Notes: generated from the letters alone by a model not told the origin. A DNA stretch of 64,000 bases from DASSSY01 sp035708205 (GCA_035708205.1 DASSSY010000002.1:315184-379183); one strand, 5' to 3'. Positions 8,127 to 16,699 are shown, counted from the stretch's first letter. Program-made: numbers and translations.

Positions 8127-8705
8127 TTGTCTATCGCATTGGCATATCGTACAACTTTGCATCAGGCAGACGAACTTGAATGGCTTATTGACGGCTGTAC
8201 CCGGAATGAAAGGGGCGCCCAGGATAAGTTGTTTCATATGTTTTATCCCCGGATGCAAGCCATGGTGCGCCGGTATTTTTCGGATGAGGATGCCGCTCAG
8301 GAGATATTGAGTAATGGCTTTCTGAAAGTATTCAGGAAAATAGATCAATATAGTTATCGCGGATCGTTTGAAGGCTGGCTGAGAAGCATTTTCCGGCATG
8401 CCATCTCCGATTATGTATCGCAGAATGTACGCTATAAGGAAAAGGTCTTATTGGTTGAAAAGGAAGAATATGTCCACCGGGATTTCGTAGAGAATCTCTA
8501 CTATAAGGATTTATTGAAATTAGTGCATGAGCTGCCGGACCAGTTCCGGATAGCTTTTAACTTATTTGCTATTGAAGGGTTATCGCACCGGGAAATCGCG
8601 AAATTGCTGGGCATTAAGGAAGGAACGTCTAAATGGTATATTTCGAGAGCCCGTGAAATTTTAAAAGAAAAAATTGAAGAGTTAGGCCTTCATTTAAAAA
8701 AATAA
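8127..8705 (+). CDS. ECF-type RNA polymerase sigma factor, cognate of the next gene
   Basis: A 192-residue sigma-70-family protein with region 2 (about residues 25-95; FYPRMQAMVRRYF, DAAQEILSNGFLKVF) and region 4 helix-turn-helix (about 135-185; LPDQFRIAFNLFAIEGLSHREIAKLL, GTSKWYISRARE). Such factors bring RNA polymerase to specific promoters and are normally held by an anti-sigma factor. The gene directly after it, 9 bases on, encodes a protein with a short cytosolic N-terminus, a membrane segment and a C-terminal barrel, a likely partner. No ATG precedes region 2; the frame offers only TTG codons (8127, 8139, 8157), and 8127 is used here with low certainty. Confidence 0.85.
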   Translation: MSIALAYRTTLHQADELEWLIDGCTRNERGAQDKLFHMFYPRMQAMVRRYFSDEDAAQEILSNGFLKVFRKIDQYSYRGSFEGWLRSIFRHAISDYVSQNVRYKEKVLLVEKEEYVHRDFVENLYYKDLLKLVHELPDQFRIAFNLFAIEGLSHREIAKLLGIKEGTSKWYISRAREILKEKIEELGLHLKK

Positions 8706-8714
8706 AAGTGAAGT

Positions 8715-10688
8715 ATGGATAAGAACAAAGATTTTATCCGCATTGACGATGTGTTTAAAAGTATGGCCGATGCCGAAGAAGCGACCAGGACAGGCGCTTG
8801 GGCGGATATGCGGGCTTTGCTGGATAAGGAATTACCTTTGGAAACCGCTGTGACAGGCTCTAAGACAAAGGCGCTTCGGTATGTTCTGCCGGCTTTGCTG
8901 GTTTTATTGCTGGGCGGTGGCCTTTATGTATGGAATAATCATCAGCGCTCAGGTACGGGAGCAGGCAGCGCATTTAAGCCCGCTGGCACCACCAGCGCTA
9001 CCGGCCTGCCTGAACGGCCGGATCATCCGGTAACCCCTGGCAGGAATAAACCCTTTGCCGATACCGCCGGGCATTTGGTCGTAAATGTGCCGGCCGTAAA
9101 TCCTCAACCATCAGCCGGCAAAAGATCAAGCCATCATGCTTTAGCAGTAAAGAGCAGGAACGTGGCGGCGCTTTCAGCCGTGAATAATCCAACGACGCTT
9201 AGCGGGAGAACGAGCGATCATAATGAACCAGCCCGTAGGAGGCATTCCAATGACCTCGCCCGGGCCGTTTCTCAGGATCAGGATCAAACTTCAAAAAATA
9301 CGGATCTGCCGGTAGGGGAAACCACCGCAAGTCCTGTTGTTTCCCGGCAGCCGGTATCAAAATTGGCGGCCTCAGGGTCTTCAGGAAAAGATATTAAAGC
9401 TACCGGTCCCGTTAGCCCAGCCTTACAGCCTTCGCTTTCCGAGATCAGCCATGACCATGCTTTTGAGCGGATAAAGCCGGATCATCAGCAGTTACCGGAA
9501 GAAGATCAGGCCTTGGCGGAGCACTTGGCGAAAGAACATCATTTGGAAAAAGTCGGGCAGTTAGCGCAACAGGACGTCTACCAGTCGTCGGATAACGGCG
9601 GTCTGTATAAAGAACAAAAAGATACCTTTAAGCGGATTGAGCTTGTGCAGAAACGATCTGATAAGAGCTATACCCAAAACCTGAAACGGCCGTTCGTACC
9701 CCAATTGGATACGGTCGCGGTTTATAAGATCGCCCGGCTGAGCTTTGTGCCCCTGACCATTGCGGAAGCCGGTCAGTTACCACCGGCAAGCCTGGTCTCT
9801 GGCGTCCGTCCTGCAGGGTTTGTTGCCTCCTATTCATTAGCGGCGGCCCCTGTGGCGTCCAGGGAACCATCTTCAGTGGATCTAGTTCCTTTAAAGGATT
9901 TCAGGGTTTCCAGCCATAAGCTGAATGGCAGTATTTTTTCCCGTTGGTTCCAATACGCCAATGGCGGGGTGTCGGGCTTGTTTGATGGCAGTAAGGATTG
10001 GTATATATCTTTGTTGTTTGGCGGAAATATGGGATTAGGCAGTCCCAATGCTTATGGTATGCAGGCGGGCGCTTCATTTTTATATGCTTTGGCCGAACGC
10101 TGGACATTGGCGCTTGAAATGCGGTATCAGAACAGCAACTACGCGAATTTCCGCTTCTATGACAATGCCATAACCTACCAGGTCAGCGGGGAAAAGGTAC
10201 CCTTAGGCACCCAATTTACGGGAACGGAGTTTAAAACACAAACGAATTACCAGGCCAACAGCCTTTCGAGGATCAGTGTGCCGGTATTGCTGAGCTATAA
10301 TTTAGGGAGGGTTTCCGTATTTGCCGGTCCTGAATTCTCCTACTATTTTCATCTGAACAGCACACATAGCGAGACCGTTCAGACCACCGCCGTATCCAAG
10401 CTGGCTTATGATAATAAGAACCCCTTTACTGATGAATATTACCGTTTGGATCCGGCAACGGATTTTAAAGCCCGTTTTGCTTTAGGGTATGCGTTCGGCT
10501 TAAGCTATGATTTTTCCAGGAAGATATCGTTAGATTTACGGTTTAACCAGATGCTGTGGGACAATTCGGGCAAATACCAGCTGGACGCGGTACGCAAGAT
10601 ATACAGGCAGCCGGCCGTAGAGCTTAATCTTGGCTTTTATTTAGGCAGAAAGGATAAGGTCATCTACATCATGGACAGGAACCGGTAG
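8715..10688 (+). CDS. Putative dual-membrane-spanning anti-sigma factor with C-terminal outer-membrane barrel
   Basis: A 657-residue protein with an unusual layout. Residues 1-55 are charged, helical and lack a signal peptide. One hydrophobic segment covers about 56-73 (YVLPALLVLLLGGGLYVW). A long Pro/Ser/Thr/Gln- and charge-rich linker with no predicted fold runs from about 75 to 400. From about 405 there are alternating aromatic strands typical of small outer-membrane beta-barrels (DWYISLLFGG, LALEMRYQNS, VSVFAGPEFSYYF, ISLDLRFNQMLWDN), ending in AVELNLGFYLG. The layout matches the dual membrane-spanning anti-sigma (Dma) family known from Bacteroides: the N-terminus holds sigma in the cytosol, the linker crosses the periplasm, and the barrel sits in the outer membrane. 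The ECF sigma gene immediately upstream supports this. Anti-sigma activity is inferred from architecture and context. Confidence 0.72.
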   Translation: MDKNKDFIRIDDVFKSMADAEEATRTGAWADMRALLDKELPLETAVTGSKTKALRYVLPALLVLLLGGGLYVWNNHQRSGTGAGSAFKPAGTTSATGLPERPDHPVTPGRNKPFADTAGHLVVNVPAVNPQPSAGKRSSHHALAVKSRNVAALSAVNNPTTLSGRTSDHNEPARRRHSNDLARAVSQDQDQTSKNTDLPVGETTASPVVSRQPVSKLAASGSSGKDIKATGPVSPALQPSLSEISHDHAFERIKPDHQQLPEEDQALAEHLAKEHHLEKVGQLAQQDVYQSSDNGGLYKEQKDTFKRIELVQKRSDKSYTQNLKRPFVPQLDTVAVYKIARLSFVPLTIAEAGQLPPASLVSGVRPAGFVASYSLAAAPVASREPSSVDLVPLKDFRVSSHKLNGSIFSRWFQYANGGVSGLFDGSKDWYISLLFGGNMGLGSPNAYGMQAGASFLYALAERWTLALEMRYQNSNYANFRFYDNAITYQVSGEKVPLGTQFTGTEFKTQTNYQANSLSRISVPVLLSYNLGRVSVFAGPEFSYYFHLNSTHSETVQTTAVSKLAYDNKNPFTDEYYRLDPATDFKARFALGYAFGLSYDFSRKISLDLRFNQMLWDNSGKYQLDAVRKIYRQPAVELNLGFYLGRKDKVIYIMDRNR

Positions 10689-10734
10689 TAACGGAGTTCG
10701 TTGATGCCATTGAATGAAATGCCTGAATACTTAC

Positions 10735-11424
10735 TTATTCGGGCATTTCGAATTTATAGCCCACACCTTTAACGGTACGGATCATGTCAACTCCCGTTTT
10801 TTGGCGGATTTTCCTGATATGAACGTCGATGGTCCTGTCGCCGACGATGACGTCCGTGCCCCAGACCTTTTGTAGAATCTCGGCTCTCAAGAAGACCCTG
10901 CCCGGTCTTGATGCCAGCATGGACAACAGTTCAAATTCCTTTTTCGCCAGCGTGATCTCTTTTCCTCTATAGCTGACCGTAAATTTATAGGCATTGATTT
11001 CCAGGTCGCCAAAAACGAGCTTATTGTCCTGTTCTTCATCTTTTTTTATCCGTCGCAAAGCCGTTGCCAAGCGGGCCCGAAGCAGGTTCATTTTTATGGG
11101 CTTGGTAATATAATCGTCGGCGCCGAGCTTCAGGCCTTCAATTTCGGATCTTTCGTCGCTCAAAGCCGTAAGAAAAATGATGATGGTCTTATCTAATTTG
11201 GGGTTTTTGCGCAGTTGCTGAATGGTCTCATAGCCATCCATCTCCGGCATCATGACATCCAATAAGATTAAATCGGGAGAGAATTTGTTAGCCAGGAAGA
11301 TCGCTTCCTCCCCGTTTTGAGCGGTCTGGGTCTCATATCCTGCCTGCCGGAGATTGAACGAAACCATTTCCAGAATATCAGGTTCGTCATCCACCAAAAG
11401 TATATTGCCTAAGTTTTCTGCCAT
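10735..11424 (-). CDS. OmpR/PhoB-type response regulator without an adjacent kinase
   Basis: A 229-residue two-domain regulator. The receiver domain (about residues 5-120) has the acidic pair (LLVDDEPD), the phospho-acceptor Asp in LILLDVMMPEMDGY (about residue 56) and the conserved Lys in ITKPIK. A winged-helix DNA-binding domain follows (about 130-228; KEFELLSMLASRPGRVFLRAE, VDVHIRKIRQKTG, VKGVGYKFE). No histidine kinase gene is in the window, so its partner and signal are unknown. The ATG at 11424 is chosen over a GTG 12 bases upstream because a -7 box at 11447-11454 places the transcript start near 11440. It is convergent with the barrel gene. Confidence 0.9.
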   Translation of the reverse strand: MAENLGNILLVDDEPDILEMVSFNLRQAGYETQTAQNGEEAIFLANKFSPDLILLDVMMPEMDGYETIQQLRKNPKLDKTIIIFLTALSDERSEIEGLKLGADDYITKPIKMNLLRARLATALRRIKKDEEQDNKLVFGDLEINAYKFTVSYRGKEITLAKKEFELLSMLASRPGRVFLRAEILQKVWGTDVIVGDRTIDVHIRKIRQKTGVDMIRTVKGVGYKFEMPE

Positions 11425-11446
11425 GATCCGTTTCACTATTTGCCGG

Positions 11447-11454
11447 CAAAATTA
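11447..11454 (-). promoter_or_regulatory. Promoter -7 element for the response regulator gene
   Basis: TAATTTTG on the minus strand fits TAnnTTTG and gives a leader of roughly 17 bases to the ATG at 11424. No -33 TTTG at the usual distance. Confidence 0.4.
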
Positions 11455-11533
11455 CCCCAAATCAGTTGTTTGCCCATATTAAATAATTGTTACCTGTTCC
11501 GTAATGGCAGGAACCCGGCTGTTCCGCCCCGGT

Positions 11534-12691
11534 TCAATCTTCCGGATTAAGGGCATTACCCTGGACCTGGACCTGGGTCGGGAAGGCAAAGCCGGTTCCC
11601 AGGCGATACATGATCTCGTATATGGATAAGTTAATGTCCTGTTTGGTGGCCGGGTAATCCAGTTCCGGGCTGATTTTAAGGTAGTAAATGACGATAATAT
11701 TGACGGCGGAATCGCCAAAGCTGTCCAGGTAAACCAAAGGCTCTTCCGTCGTCTGCGGCGCTTGTTTGATGACCCCTTTTATTTCCTGCATGATTTGGGT
11801 CAGCTTACTCCGGGAAATGCCATAAACCGCTCCCAGCGTAAATTTTTCGCGCCGGGTACCGCGCTCGGAGAAGTTTTCTAAACTGGAATCAATGAGTTTG
11901 CGGTTCGGTATAACAATCAGGGAACGATCAAAGCTCCGGATGCGGGAACTCCTGAACCCTACTTTTTCAATAATGCCCTCAATATTGTCGATCTTGATCC
12001 AGTCCCCAATCATAAATGGCTTATCCAGCATGACCATAAAGGAAGCCAGGAGATTTTCCAGGCTTTCCTTGGCCGCAAAGGCGATAGCGATACCACCGAC
12101 GCCCAGGCCGGCGATCAGCGCGGCGATATTGACATGGAAAACGGCGCCCAGAACAATAAAAAAGCCCATGATCCAAAGTGCGACGATCAGCACATCCTTC
12201 AGTAAAGGCAGCATTTGCTGGCGGGCCTTATCTTTGTGAAGAACAGCCTTTTCCGTCCAGACCATGAATATAAAAGATATGATCCTTGAGATCAGCAATG
12301 TGAAATAAAAGAAAGTGAAAAGGAAAAACAGCTTGTCCGTGACGTCCATTAAGGTCACGATGGCCCGGCTGATTTCCTGGCCGTTTTTGCCCGCCGGCAG
12401 CTGGTTACTCCAGACAATTATCCGGCTGAGCGATTGATCGAGCTGTACAAAAGCGGTATAGAACGCGATCGTTAGGATAATGCCCTGAACGGGATAAGAG
12501 AGCAGCCTGTGAAACTTTTCTGCATAGTAGTCCGAAGAAACTTTTTTGAATAAGGAATAAAATATGCCGGTCAGAATCCTGGCAATGTATTTTTTCAGCA
12601 ACAGGGCTAAAAGGAGTATCAATAAAAAACCGGCGTATACCGATAGCGGGTTGCCCAAGTATTCGTGCTGTAGAATGTTCAGTTGCATCAT
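11534..12691 (-). CDS. MscS-family small-conductance mechanosensitive channel
   Basis: About 385 residues with several N-terminal membrane helices (about residues 15-195) and the conserved pore-lining and beta domain: GLGVGGIAIAFAAKESLENL is the Gly/Ala-packed TM3 helix, followed by MLDKPFMIGDWIKID and VGFRSSRIRSFDRSLIVIPN. Channels of this family open under membrane tension and release solutes during osmotic downshock. The long N-terminal membrane part makes it larger than E. coli MscS (286 residues). The frame is open up to an ATG at 12706, but a -7 box at 12708-12715 would start transcription below it, so one of the two ATGs at 12691/12688 is more likely. It lies 41 bases downstream of dapD on the same strand. 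Confidence 0.88.
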   Translation of the reverse strand: MMQLNILQHEYLGNPLSVYAGFLLILLLALLLKKYIARILTGIFYSLFKKVSSDYYAEKFHRLLSYPVQGIILTIAFYTAFVQLDQSLSRIIVWSNQLPAGKNGQEISRAIVTLMDVTDKLFFLFTFFYFTLLISRIISFIFMVWTEKAVLHKDKARQQMLPLLKDVLIVALWIMGFFIVLGAVFHVNIAALIAGLGVGGIAIAFAAKESLENLLASFMVMLDKPFMIGDWIKIDNIEGIIEKVGFRSSRIRSFDRSLIVIPNRKLIDSSLENFSERGTRREKFTLGAVYGISRSKLTQIMQEIKGVIKQAPQTTEEPLVYLDSFGDSAVNIIVIYYLKISPELDYPATKQDINLSIYEIMYRLGTGFAFPTQVQVQGNALNPED

Positions 12692-12707
12692 GCCGTTTTT
12701 TCTCATT

Positions 12708-12715
12708 CAAAATTA
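12708..12715 (-). promoter_or_regulatory. Possible promoter -7 element for the MscS gene
   Basis: TAATTTTG on the minus strand fits TAnnTTTG in the short gap after dapD. If used, the mRNA would start near 12702 and exclude the ATG at 12706. Confidence 0.35.
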
Positions 12716-12732
12716 GCATTTAACCTATGCCG

Positions 12733-13557
12733 TTAAATGGCGACGTTAAAATCCCTCAAAGCGTCATTCAGGCTGGTTTTCAGGTTTGTGCTTTCTTTAC
12801 GTTTGCCGATGATCAGGGCACAGGATACGCCGTAATTCCCGGCAGGGAAAGTCTTGTCGTAAGTGCCAGGTATCACAACGCTTCTTTCCGGGATAACCCC
12901 TTTATGAATAACCGGCTCCTCACCACTGACATCAATGATCCTGGTAGATTGCGTCAGGGTAACGTTGGCCCCTAATACGGCTTCCTTTTTGACCTGGACA
13001 CCTTCCACAATAATGCAGCGGGAGCCGATAAAGCAGCCGTCTTCAATAATAACAGGCGAGGCCTGCAAAGGTTCTAATACGCCGCCGATGCCCACGCCAC
13101 CGCTTAAGTGTACGCCCTTGCCGATCTGGGCACAGCTGCCCACCGTGGCCCATGTGTCAACCATAGTGCCTTCACCGACGTAGGCGCCGATATTGACATA
13201 AGAAGGCATCAGCACCACGTTTTGAGCAAGGAAGGCCCCATAACGGGCGAGGGCGTGGGGAACGGCGCGCACGCCCATTTGAGCATAGCCTTTCTTAAGC
13301 TCCATTTTGTCGTAAAATTCAAAGGGATCGATGTCCCATGTCTGCATTTTTTGAATTGAAAAATACAGCAGCACCGCTTTTTTAAGCCATTCGTTGACCT
13401 GCCAGCTGTCGCCGTTGGGTTGGGCAATGCGCAGGGCGCCCTTGTCTAAGGCTTCGATAATTTCGCGGATAGCCTGTTCGTAATCGAAATCCTTTAACAA
13501 AGCCCTGTTCTCGTAAGCGGCTTCAATAAGTGGTTGATATTGATTGTAATCGGGCAT
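12733..13557 (-). CDS. dapD: Tetrahydrodipicolinate N-succinyltransferase
   Basis: DapD transfers succinyl from succinyl-CoA to tetrahydrodipicolinate in lysine and meso-diaminopimelate synthesis. The 274-residue length is that of the family. An alpha-helical N-terminal domain is followed by a left-handed beta-helix of hexapeptide repeats from about residue 100 to 220 (VNIGAYVGEGTMVDTWATVG, GVHLSGGVGIGGVLEP, CFIGSRCIIVEG). GTYDKTFPAGNYGVSCALIIGKR is the usual C-terminal CoA-binding part. The start lies 6 bases after the stop of the 5'-nucleotidase gene, so the two are probably cotranscribed. Confidence 0.96.
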   Translation of the reverse strand: MPDYNQYQPLIEAAYENRALLKDFDYEQAIREIIEALDKGALRIAQPNGDSWQVNEWLKKAVLLYFSIQKMQTWDIDPFEFYDKMELKKGYAQMGVRAVPHALARYGAFLAQNVVLMPSYVNIGAYVGEGTMVDTWATVGSCAQIGKGVHLSGGVGIGGVLEPLQASPVIIEDGCFIGSRCIIVEGVQVKKEAVLGANVTLTQSTRIIDVSGEEPVIHKGVIPERSVVIPGTYDKTFPAGNYGVSCALIIGKRKESTNLKTSLNDALRDFNVAI

Positions 13558-13563
13558 GTTTAG

Positions 13564-14505
13564 TTATGATTTTTCTTGTTTATTGTTTACGTTGGCCTGG
13601 TTCATCCTTGAATCGGAACGATAAGGCACTTTGCCTGAGGGCACAAATTTTGAGCTTTCTTTTAAATGGATGTCCTGGTCGTCGAAAAAAATGTGCGCGC
13701 CGAAATTGATGAGCGTTTGCTCTTTTGAGAAGCCGCCCATGAAATAAGCTTCATCGACATTGACGCCCCAGGAGCGCAGGGTCTTGATAACCCTCATGTG
13801 TGCCGGCGCGCTTCTGGAGGTTACGATCGATACCCGTATCGGGCATTCGTCGGGCGGGTACAACTTTTGCAGGCGGGATAATTTCCGGATGAGCCCGGCA
13901 AAAGGACCGGCATCCAGAGGCAGGTCCTCATTGGCTTTTTCAAATTCGTGAAATGCCGCCATGCCTTTGGTTTTATAGCGATATTCCGACTCGTCCGAAA
14001 AGAGCACGGCATCCGCGTCAAAAGCGATTTTGACTTGTTTATTGTCGGCATTGAAATTATCGGGGGGATCGTAAACAATGGCCGCGGCGCAGGCGCCGTT
14101 ATTAATGATATTTTGCACGTCTTCCACATCTTTCGATAGGAACAGATCAATGTGAAAGGCACTCATGTACGGCGCCAGGGGCTGGCCACCGGTAAGCGCC
14201 ACCCGTGAAATATCCAGCTGGTAATGCTCAATGGAATTAAAGACCCGGATACCGGTCTCCGGGCTGTTGCGCGACATGACGACCACTTCCACGATCCTCT
14301 TGTCCCGGCCTTTGTTAAGCTGTAACAGGTTTTTGATTAACGGGAACGCGCTTCCGGGCGCCAGGATGTCGTTTTCATGCGCCTGCTGATAGTCGCTGTA
14401 CGAATGGATGCCTTCGGAAAGAAAGAGCTGGTTCTCATCCTCCAGATTAAACAATGCTCTCGTGGAAACACCAATGATCAGCATTTCGGAAACATCAACA
14501 GGCAT
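13564..14505 (-). CDS. Cytosolic 5'-nucleotidase (NT5C1 family, PF06189)
   Basis: About 313 residues matching the bacterial relatives of cytosolic 5'-nucleotidase I, HAD-like phosphatases that act on nucleoside monophosphates. Typical segments are LIIGVSTRALFNLE near the start, VALTGGQPLAPYMSAFHIDLFLS, IAFDADAVLFSDESE (the DxDxV nucleophile loop), IRVSIVTSRSAPAHMRVI and INFGAHIFFDDQDIHL. The frame extends 102 bases further upstream, but a -7 box at 14553-14560 lies inside that extension, so the ATG at 14505 is the likely start. Probably transcribed with dapD; no functional link between the two is known to me. Confidence 0.88.
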   Translation of the reverse strand: MPVDVSEMLIIGVSTRALFNLEDENQLFLSEGIHSYSDYQQAHENDILAPGSAFPLIKNLLQLNKGRDKRIVEVVVMSRNSPETGIRVFNSIEHYQLDISRVALTGGQPLAPYMSAFHIDLFLSKDVEDVQNIINNGACAAAIVYDPPDNFNADNKQVKIAFDADAVLFSDESEYRYKTKGMAAFHEFEKANEDLPLDAGPFAGLIRKLSRLQKLYPPDECPIRVSIVTSRSAPAHMRVIKTLRSWGVNVDEAYFMGGFSKEQTLINFGAHIFFDDQDIHLKESSKFVPSGKVPYRSDSRMNQANVNNKQEKS

Positions 14506-14552
14506 AAGAAAAGTGATTTCAGGCTTTTGTGATAAAAGAAAATACGGAGAAT

Positions 14553-14560
14553 CAAAGATA
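14553..14560 (-). promoter_or_regulatory. Promoter -7 element for the nucleotidase-dapD unit
   Basis: TATCTTTG on the minus strand fits TAnnTTTG. The implied transcript start near 14547 gives a 42-base leader to the ATG at 14505 and rules out the longer reading of the nucleotidase. Confidence 0.5.
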
Positions 14561-14613
14561 AGGTTTTTGGCGTTTATGATAAAAAACAGGGGCAATGAAA
14601 TTGTCATTTATGC

Positions 14614-15252
14614 TCACTTGCCGTACCAATACATGACCAGGCAAAGCGTGATAGTAGCCGCAACGCCGATCCAGGGCAGCCATTTATGGAAAATATATTT
14701 TCTTTTTTGCGTTCTCATGAAACCTTCCCATAAGGCAAGACTGTCGTCATGCAATGCGGATAACGCCCGCATAGGCTGGTGGATTTCGTCGGAGAAAGGG
14801 TAGGGCAGCATATTCATGGCGCTCATGAGCTCCTTTAGAAAAGCTTCCCTGAGGGGTATTAGCCCTGGCCCGGACAAAAGGGTAATGTTTTCTATGGAAA
14901 GTTGGCGGATGATGGCTGACCTGAGCCAGGGCGTGTCGATACGATAAGCGTTCATCCGGCTGACGTCCGAGGCCAGAAGCTGCGCCTGTTTGAGCAGCTC
15001 CTGAGGTGTGGGTACCCGCCTGATGGCCGGGTCCATACCGGAAAGCCGGCGTTCTTGATCATAGGCACGGCGGGTTTTTTCCCGGGACAGGATTTCATAG
15101 GCTTCCCGTATTTCCAAAAAATATTCGGATGCGAAGCTGTTGCCCGGATTTTTATCCGGGTGAAAATGGCGCGCCAGGCCCCGGTAAGAGCTTTTGATCT
15201 CCCCGGTTGTCGCGTCGCGGCCGATCCTTAATATTTTATAATAATCTTTGAT
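14614..15252 (-). CDS. Membrane-anchored J-domain protein lacking a standard start codon
   Basis: The frame holds a complete N-terminal J-domain: KDYYKILRIGRDATTGEIKS, then His31-Pro32-Asp33 in RHFHPDKNPG, then EIREAYEILSREKTRRAYD. J-domains stimulate the ATPase of DnaK-type chaperones. A middle region of about 115 helical residues without Gly/Phe or zinc-finger parts follows, and then a single C-terminal membrane helix (about 188-207; WLPWIGVAATITLCLVMYWY), suggesting a tail-anchored co-chaperone facing the cytosol. The frame is open up to a TAA at 15271-15273, but no ATG, GTG or TTG lies before the J-domain. The codon where relatives have Met (MKDYYKIL) is ATC at 15250-15252. A conventional TTG start at 15117 would remove the HPD motif. 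Either AUC is the start or the Met codon was lost by mutation or sequencing error. Confidence 0.8.
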   Translation of the reverse strand: MKDYYKILRIGRDATTGEIKSSYRGLARHFHPDKNPGNSFASEYFLEIREAYEILSREKTRRAYDQERRLSGMDPAIRRVPTPQELLKQAQLLASDVSRMNAYRIDTPWLRSAIIRQLSIENITLLSGPGLIPLREAFLKELMSAMNMLPYPFSDEIHQPMRALSALHDDSLALWEGFMRTQKRKYIFHKWLPWIGVAATITLCLVMYWYGK

Positions 15253-15432
15253 TGGAAAAACTGCTTCTGTTTAAAAGCAAAGTTCTGAAATGAGCTCCGT
15301 TTTCTGAAAATATTCATTCATATTCTTTCGCGACCCGGCGGCCATTAATGTTCAATTAACGATTAAATAATGAATATTGTCGTACATTTAAAGCAGCCTA
15401 TTGGCAATAGGCCCGGGCTTTAAAACGGAGTT

Positions 15433-15942
15433 ATGGAACAGGAGGCATTCCGGCATTTATTGATTGAACGGCAGGAACGGTTGAAGATTTTTGCCGCTTC
15501 CCTGGCGCGGGATGAGGCGGAAGCTGCTGATTTGTGCCAGGAGACCAACTTTCGTGCCCTGCAAAACGCGGGAAAGTTTGAACCCGGCAGCAATATCGAT
15601 GCCTGGCTGCAAACCATGATGCGGCATATATTTTATAATGATTTTCGACGGAACCGTCATCTTCGGGATATCAAGCAACAGATGAGCAGGGCCCCAAACG
15701 CCTGGCCTCATGGCAGTTTTGCCGGAGCTGATGCGGAACAGTCCCTGAACGACCTGGAAGAAAAGCAGACCATTCAAAGCGCGTTTCATGCTCTACCATC
15801 CAAACTGAGAAGGCCTTTTGTCCTCTATTTCCACGGGCATGCTTACCGGGAGATCAGCCGGTTGATCCGGAAACCCATGGGAACGGTTAAGAACCGTATT
15901 TATAAGGCTAAGCAACAACTGGGCAGGATGCTGGGCCGGTAA
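15433..15942 (+). CDS. ECF-type RNA polymerase sigma factor
   Basis: A 169-residue sigma factor with region 2 (about residues 8-75; AFRHLLIERQERLKIFAASL, EAADLCQETNFRALQNAGKF, NIDAWLQTMMRHIFYNDFRR) and region 4 (about 108-165; LPSKLRRPFVLYFHGHAYREI, GTVKNRIYKAKQQLG). No anti-sigma gene is adjacent, so regulation is not visible; such orphan factors are common in Bacteroidota. It is unrelated in context to the sigma factor at 8127. It ends convergently with tpx. Confidence 0.9.
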   Translation: MEQEAFRHLLIERQERLKIFAASLARDEAEAADLCQETNFRALQNAGKFEPGSNIDAWLQTMMRHIFYNDFRRNRHLRDIKQQMSRAPNAWPHGSFAGADAEQSLNDLEEKQTIQSAFHALPSKLRRPFVLYFHGHAYREISRLIRKPMGTVKNRIYKAKQQLGRMLGR

Positions 15943-15995
15943 TATTATTGACTCAATGATCGGGATTTCATGTCCTGAATGTTGAAGCGCTTAAG

Positions 15996-16030
15996 GCAAA
16001 GGGAGCCGTCCGGGCGGGCAGCTCCCTTTG
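15996..16030 (-). terminator. Hairpin between the sigma factor gene and tpx
   Basis: GGGAGC (16001-16006) pairs with GCTCCC (16021-16026), with further GC pairing possible inside. Short T-runs border it on both strands (TTTG), so it could end transcription from both convergent genes. The T-runs are weak. Confidence 0.45.
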
Positions 16031-16062
16031 CATCAGGATCATGAATGATCCCCTGATGCCAT

Positions 16063-16560
16063 TTATTGTACGACCGCCAGGGCCGCCTCATAATCCGGCT
16101 CCTGGGTAATTTCGGGAACTTGCTCATTATACACGACCTTTCCTTCCGGGCTGACCACGATGACCGCGCGGCTGTGCAGGCCGCTTAAAGGACCATCGGT
16201 CATTTGTAAGCCGTATTCGTTTCCGAAATTGCCCCGGAAGTCAGAAAGCATGGTGACGTTCTCAATGCCTTCGGCGCCGCAAAAACGGCCCTGGGCAAAG
16301 GGCAGGTCTTTGGAAATACATAAGACGGCGGTATTTTGCAGACCGGCGGCTTTTTTGTTGAAATTCCTTACGGAAGCGGCGCAAACACCCGTATCGACAC
16401 TGGGAAAAATATTGAGTATGAGTTTTTTTCCAATGAAATCGGATAATTTTTTATCCGACAGGTCGCCGGCGGTTAAGGTAAAGTCAGGGGCCTGCAGGCC
16501 TACTTCGGGCAGCGTTCCGGAGGTATGGATATCATTGCCTTTAAACTTAATGGTTGACAT
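16063..16560 (-). CDS. tpx: Thiol peroxidase, atypical 2-Cys peroxiredoxin
   Basis: A 165-residue Tpx-type peroxiredoxin, which reduces hydrogen peroxide and alkyl hydroperoxides with thioredoxin as electron donor. The peroxidatic Cys60 lies in SVDTGVCAAS and the resolving Cys94 in GRFCGAEG, the spacing expected for intramolecular disulfide formation. The start MSTIKFKGNDIHTSGTLPEV and the motif GLHSRAVIVV are typical. It is a full-length, monocistronic gene with no visible OxyR- or PerR-type site in the 139-base upstream gap. Confidence 0.96.
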   Translation of the reverse strand: MSTIKFKGNDIHTSGTLPEVGLQAPDFTLTAGDLSDKKLSDFIGKKLILNIFPSVDTGVCAASVRNFNKKAAGLQNTAVLCISKDLPFAQGRFCGAEGIENVTMLSDFRGNFGNEYGLQMTDGPLSGLHSRAVIVVSPEGKVVYNEQVPEITQEPDYEAALAVVQ

Positions 16561-16658
16561 AGTTAAAAATATTTATGTGATGATTAGTTTGGTTAATAAA
16601 GTATAACCCAAGCGAAGTTAGGGTTATTTTTGATAGTGGCATCTTGGCCGCCTTTTCT

Positions 16659-16666
16659 TATTTTTG
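16659..16666 (+). promoter_or_regulatory. Promoter -7 element for parC
   Basis: TATTTTTG fits TAnnTTTG and lies 33 bases before the ATG at 16700. A second perfect copy of the box is at 16625-16632. Neither has a TTTG at standard -33 spacing. Confidence 0.4.
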
Positions 16667-16699
16667 CGCATCTTAGGAAGATAAAATATTACATTTTTC

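Noticed and set aside
14506..14607. N-terminal extension of the 5'-nucleotidase
   Set aside because: A perfect -7 promoter box lies within it, and family members begin near the ATG at 14505.
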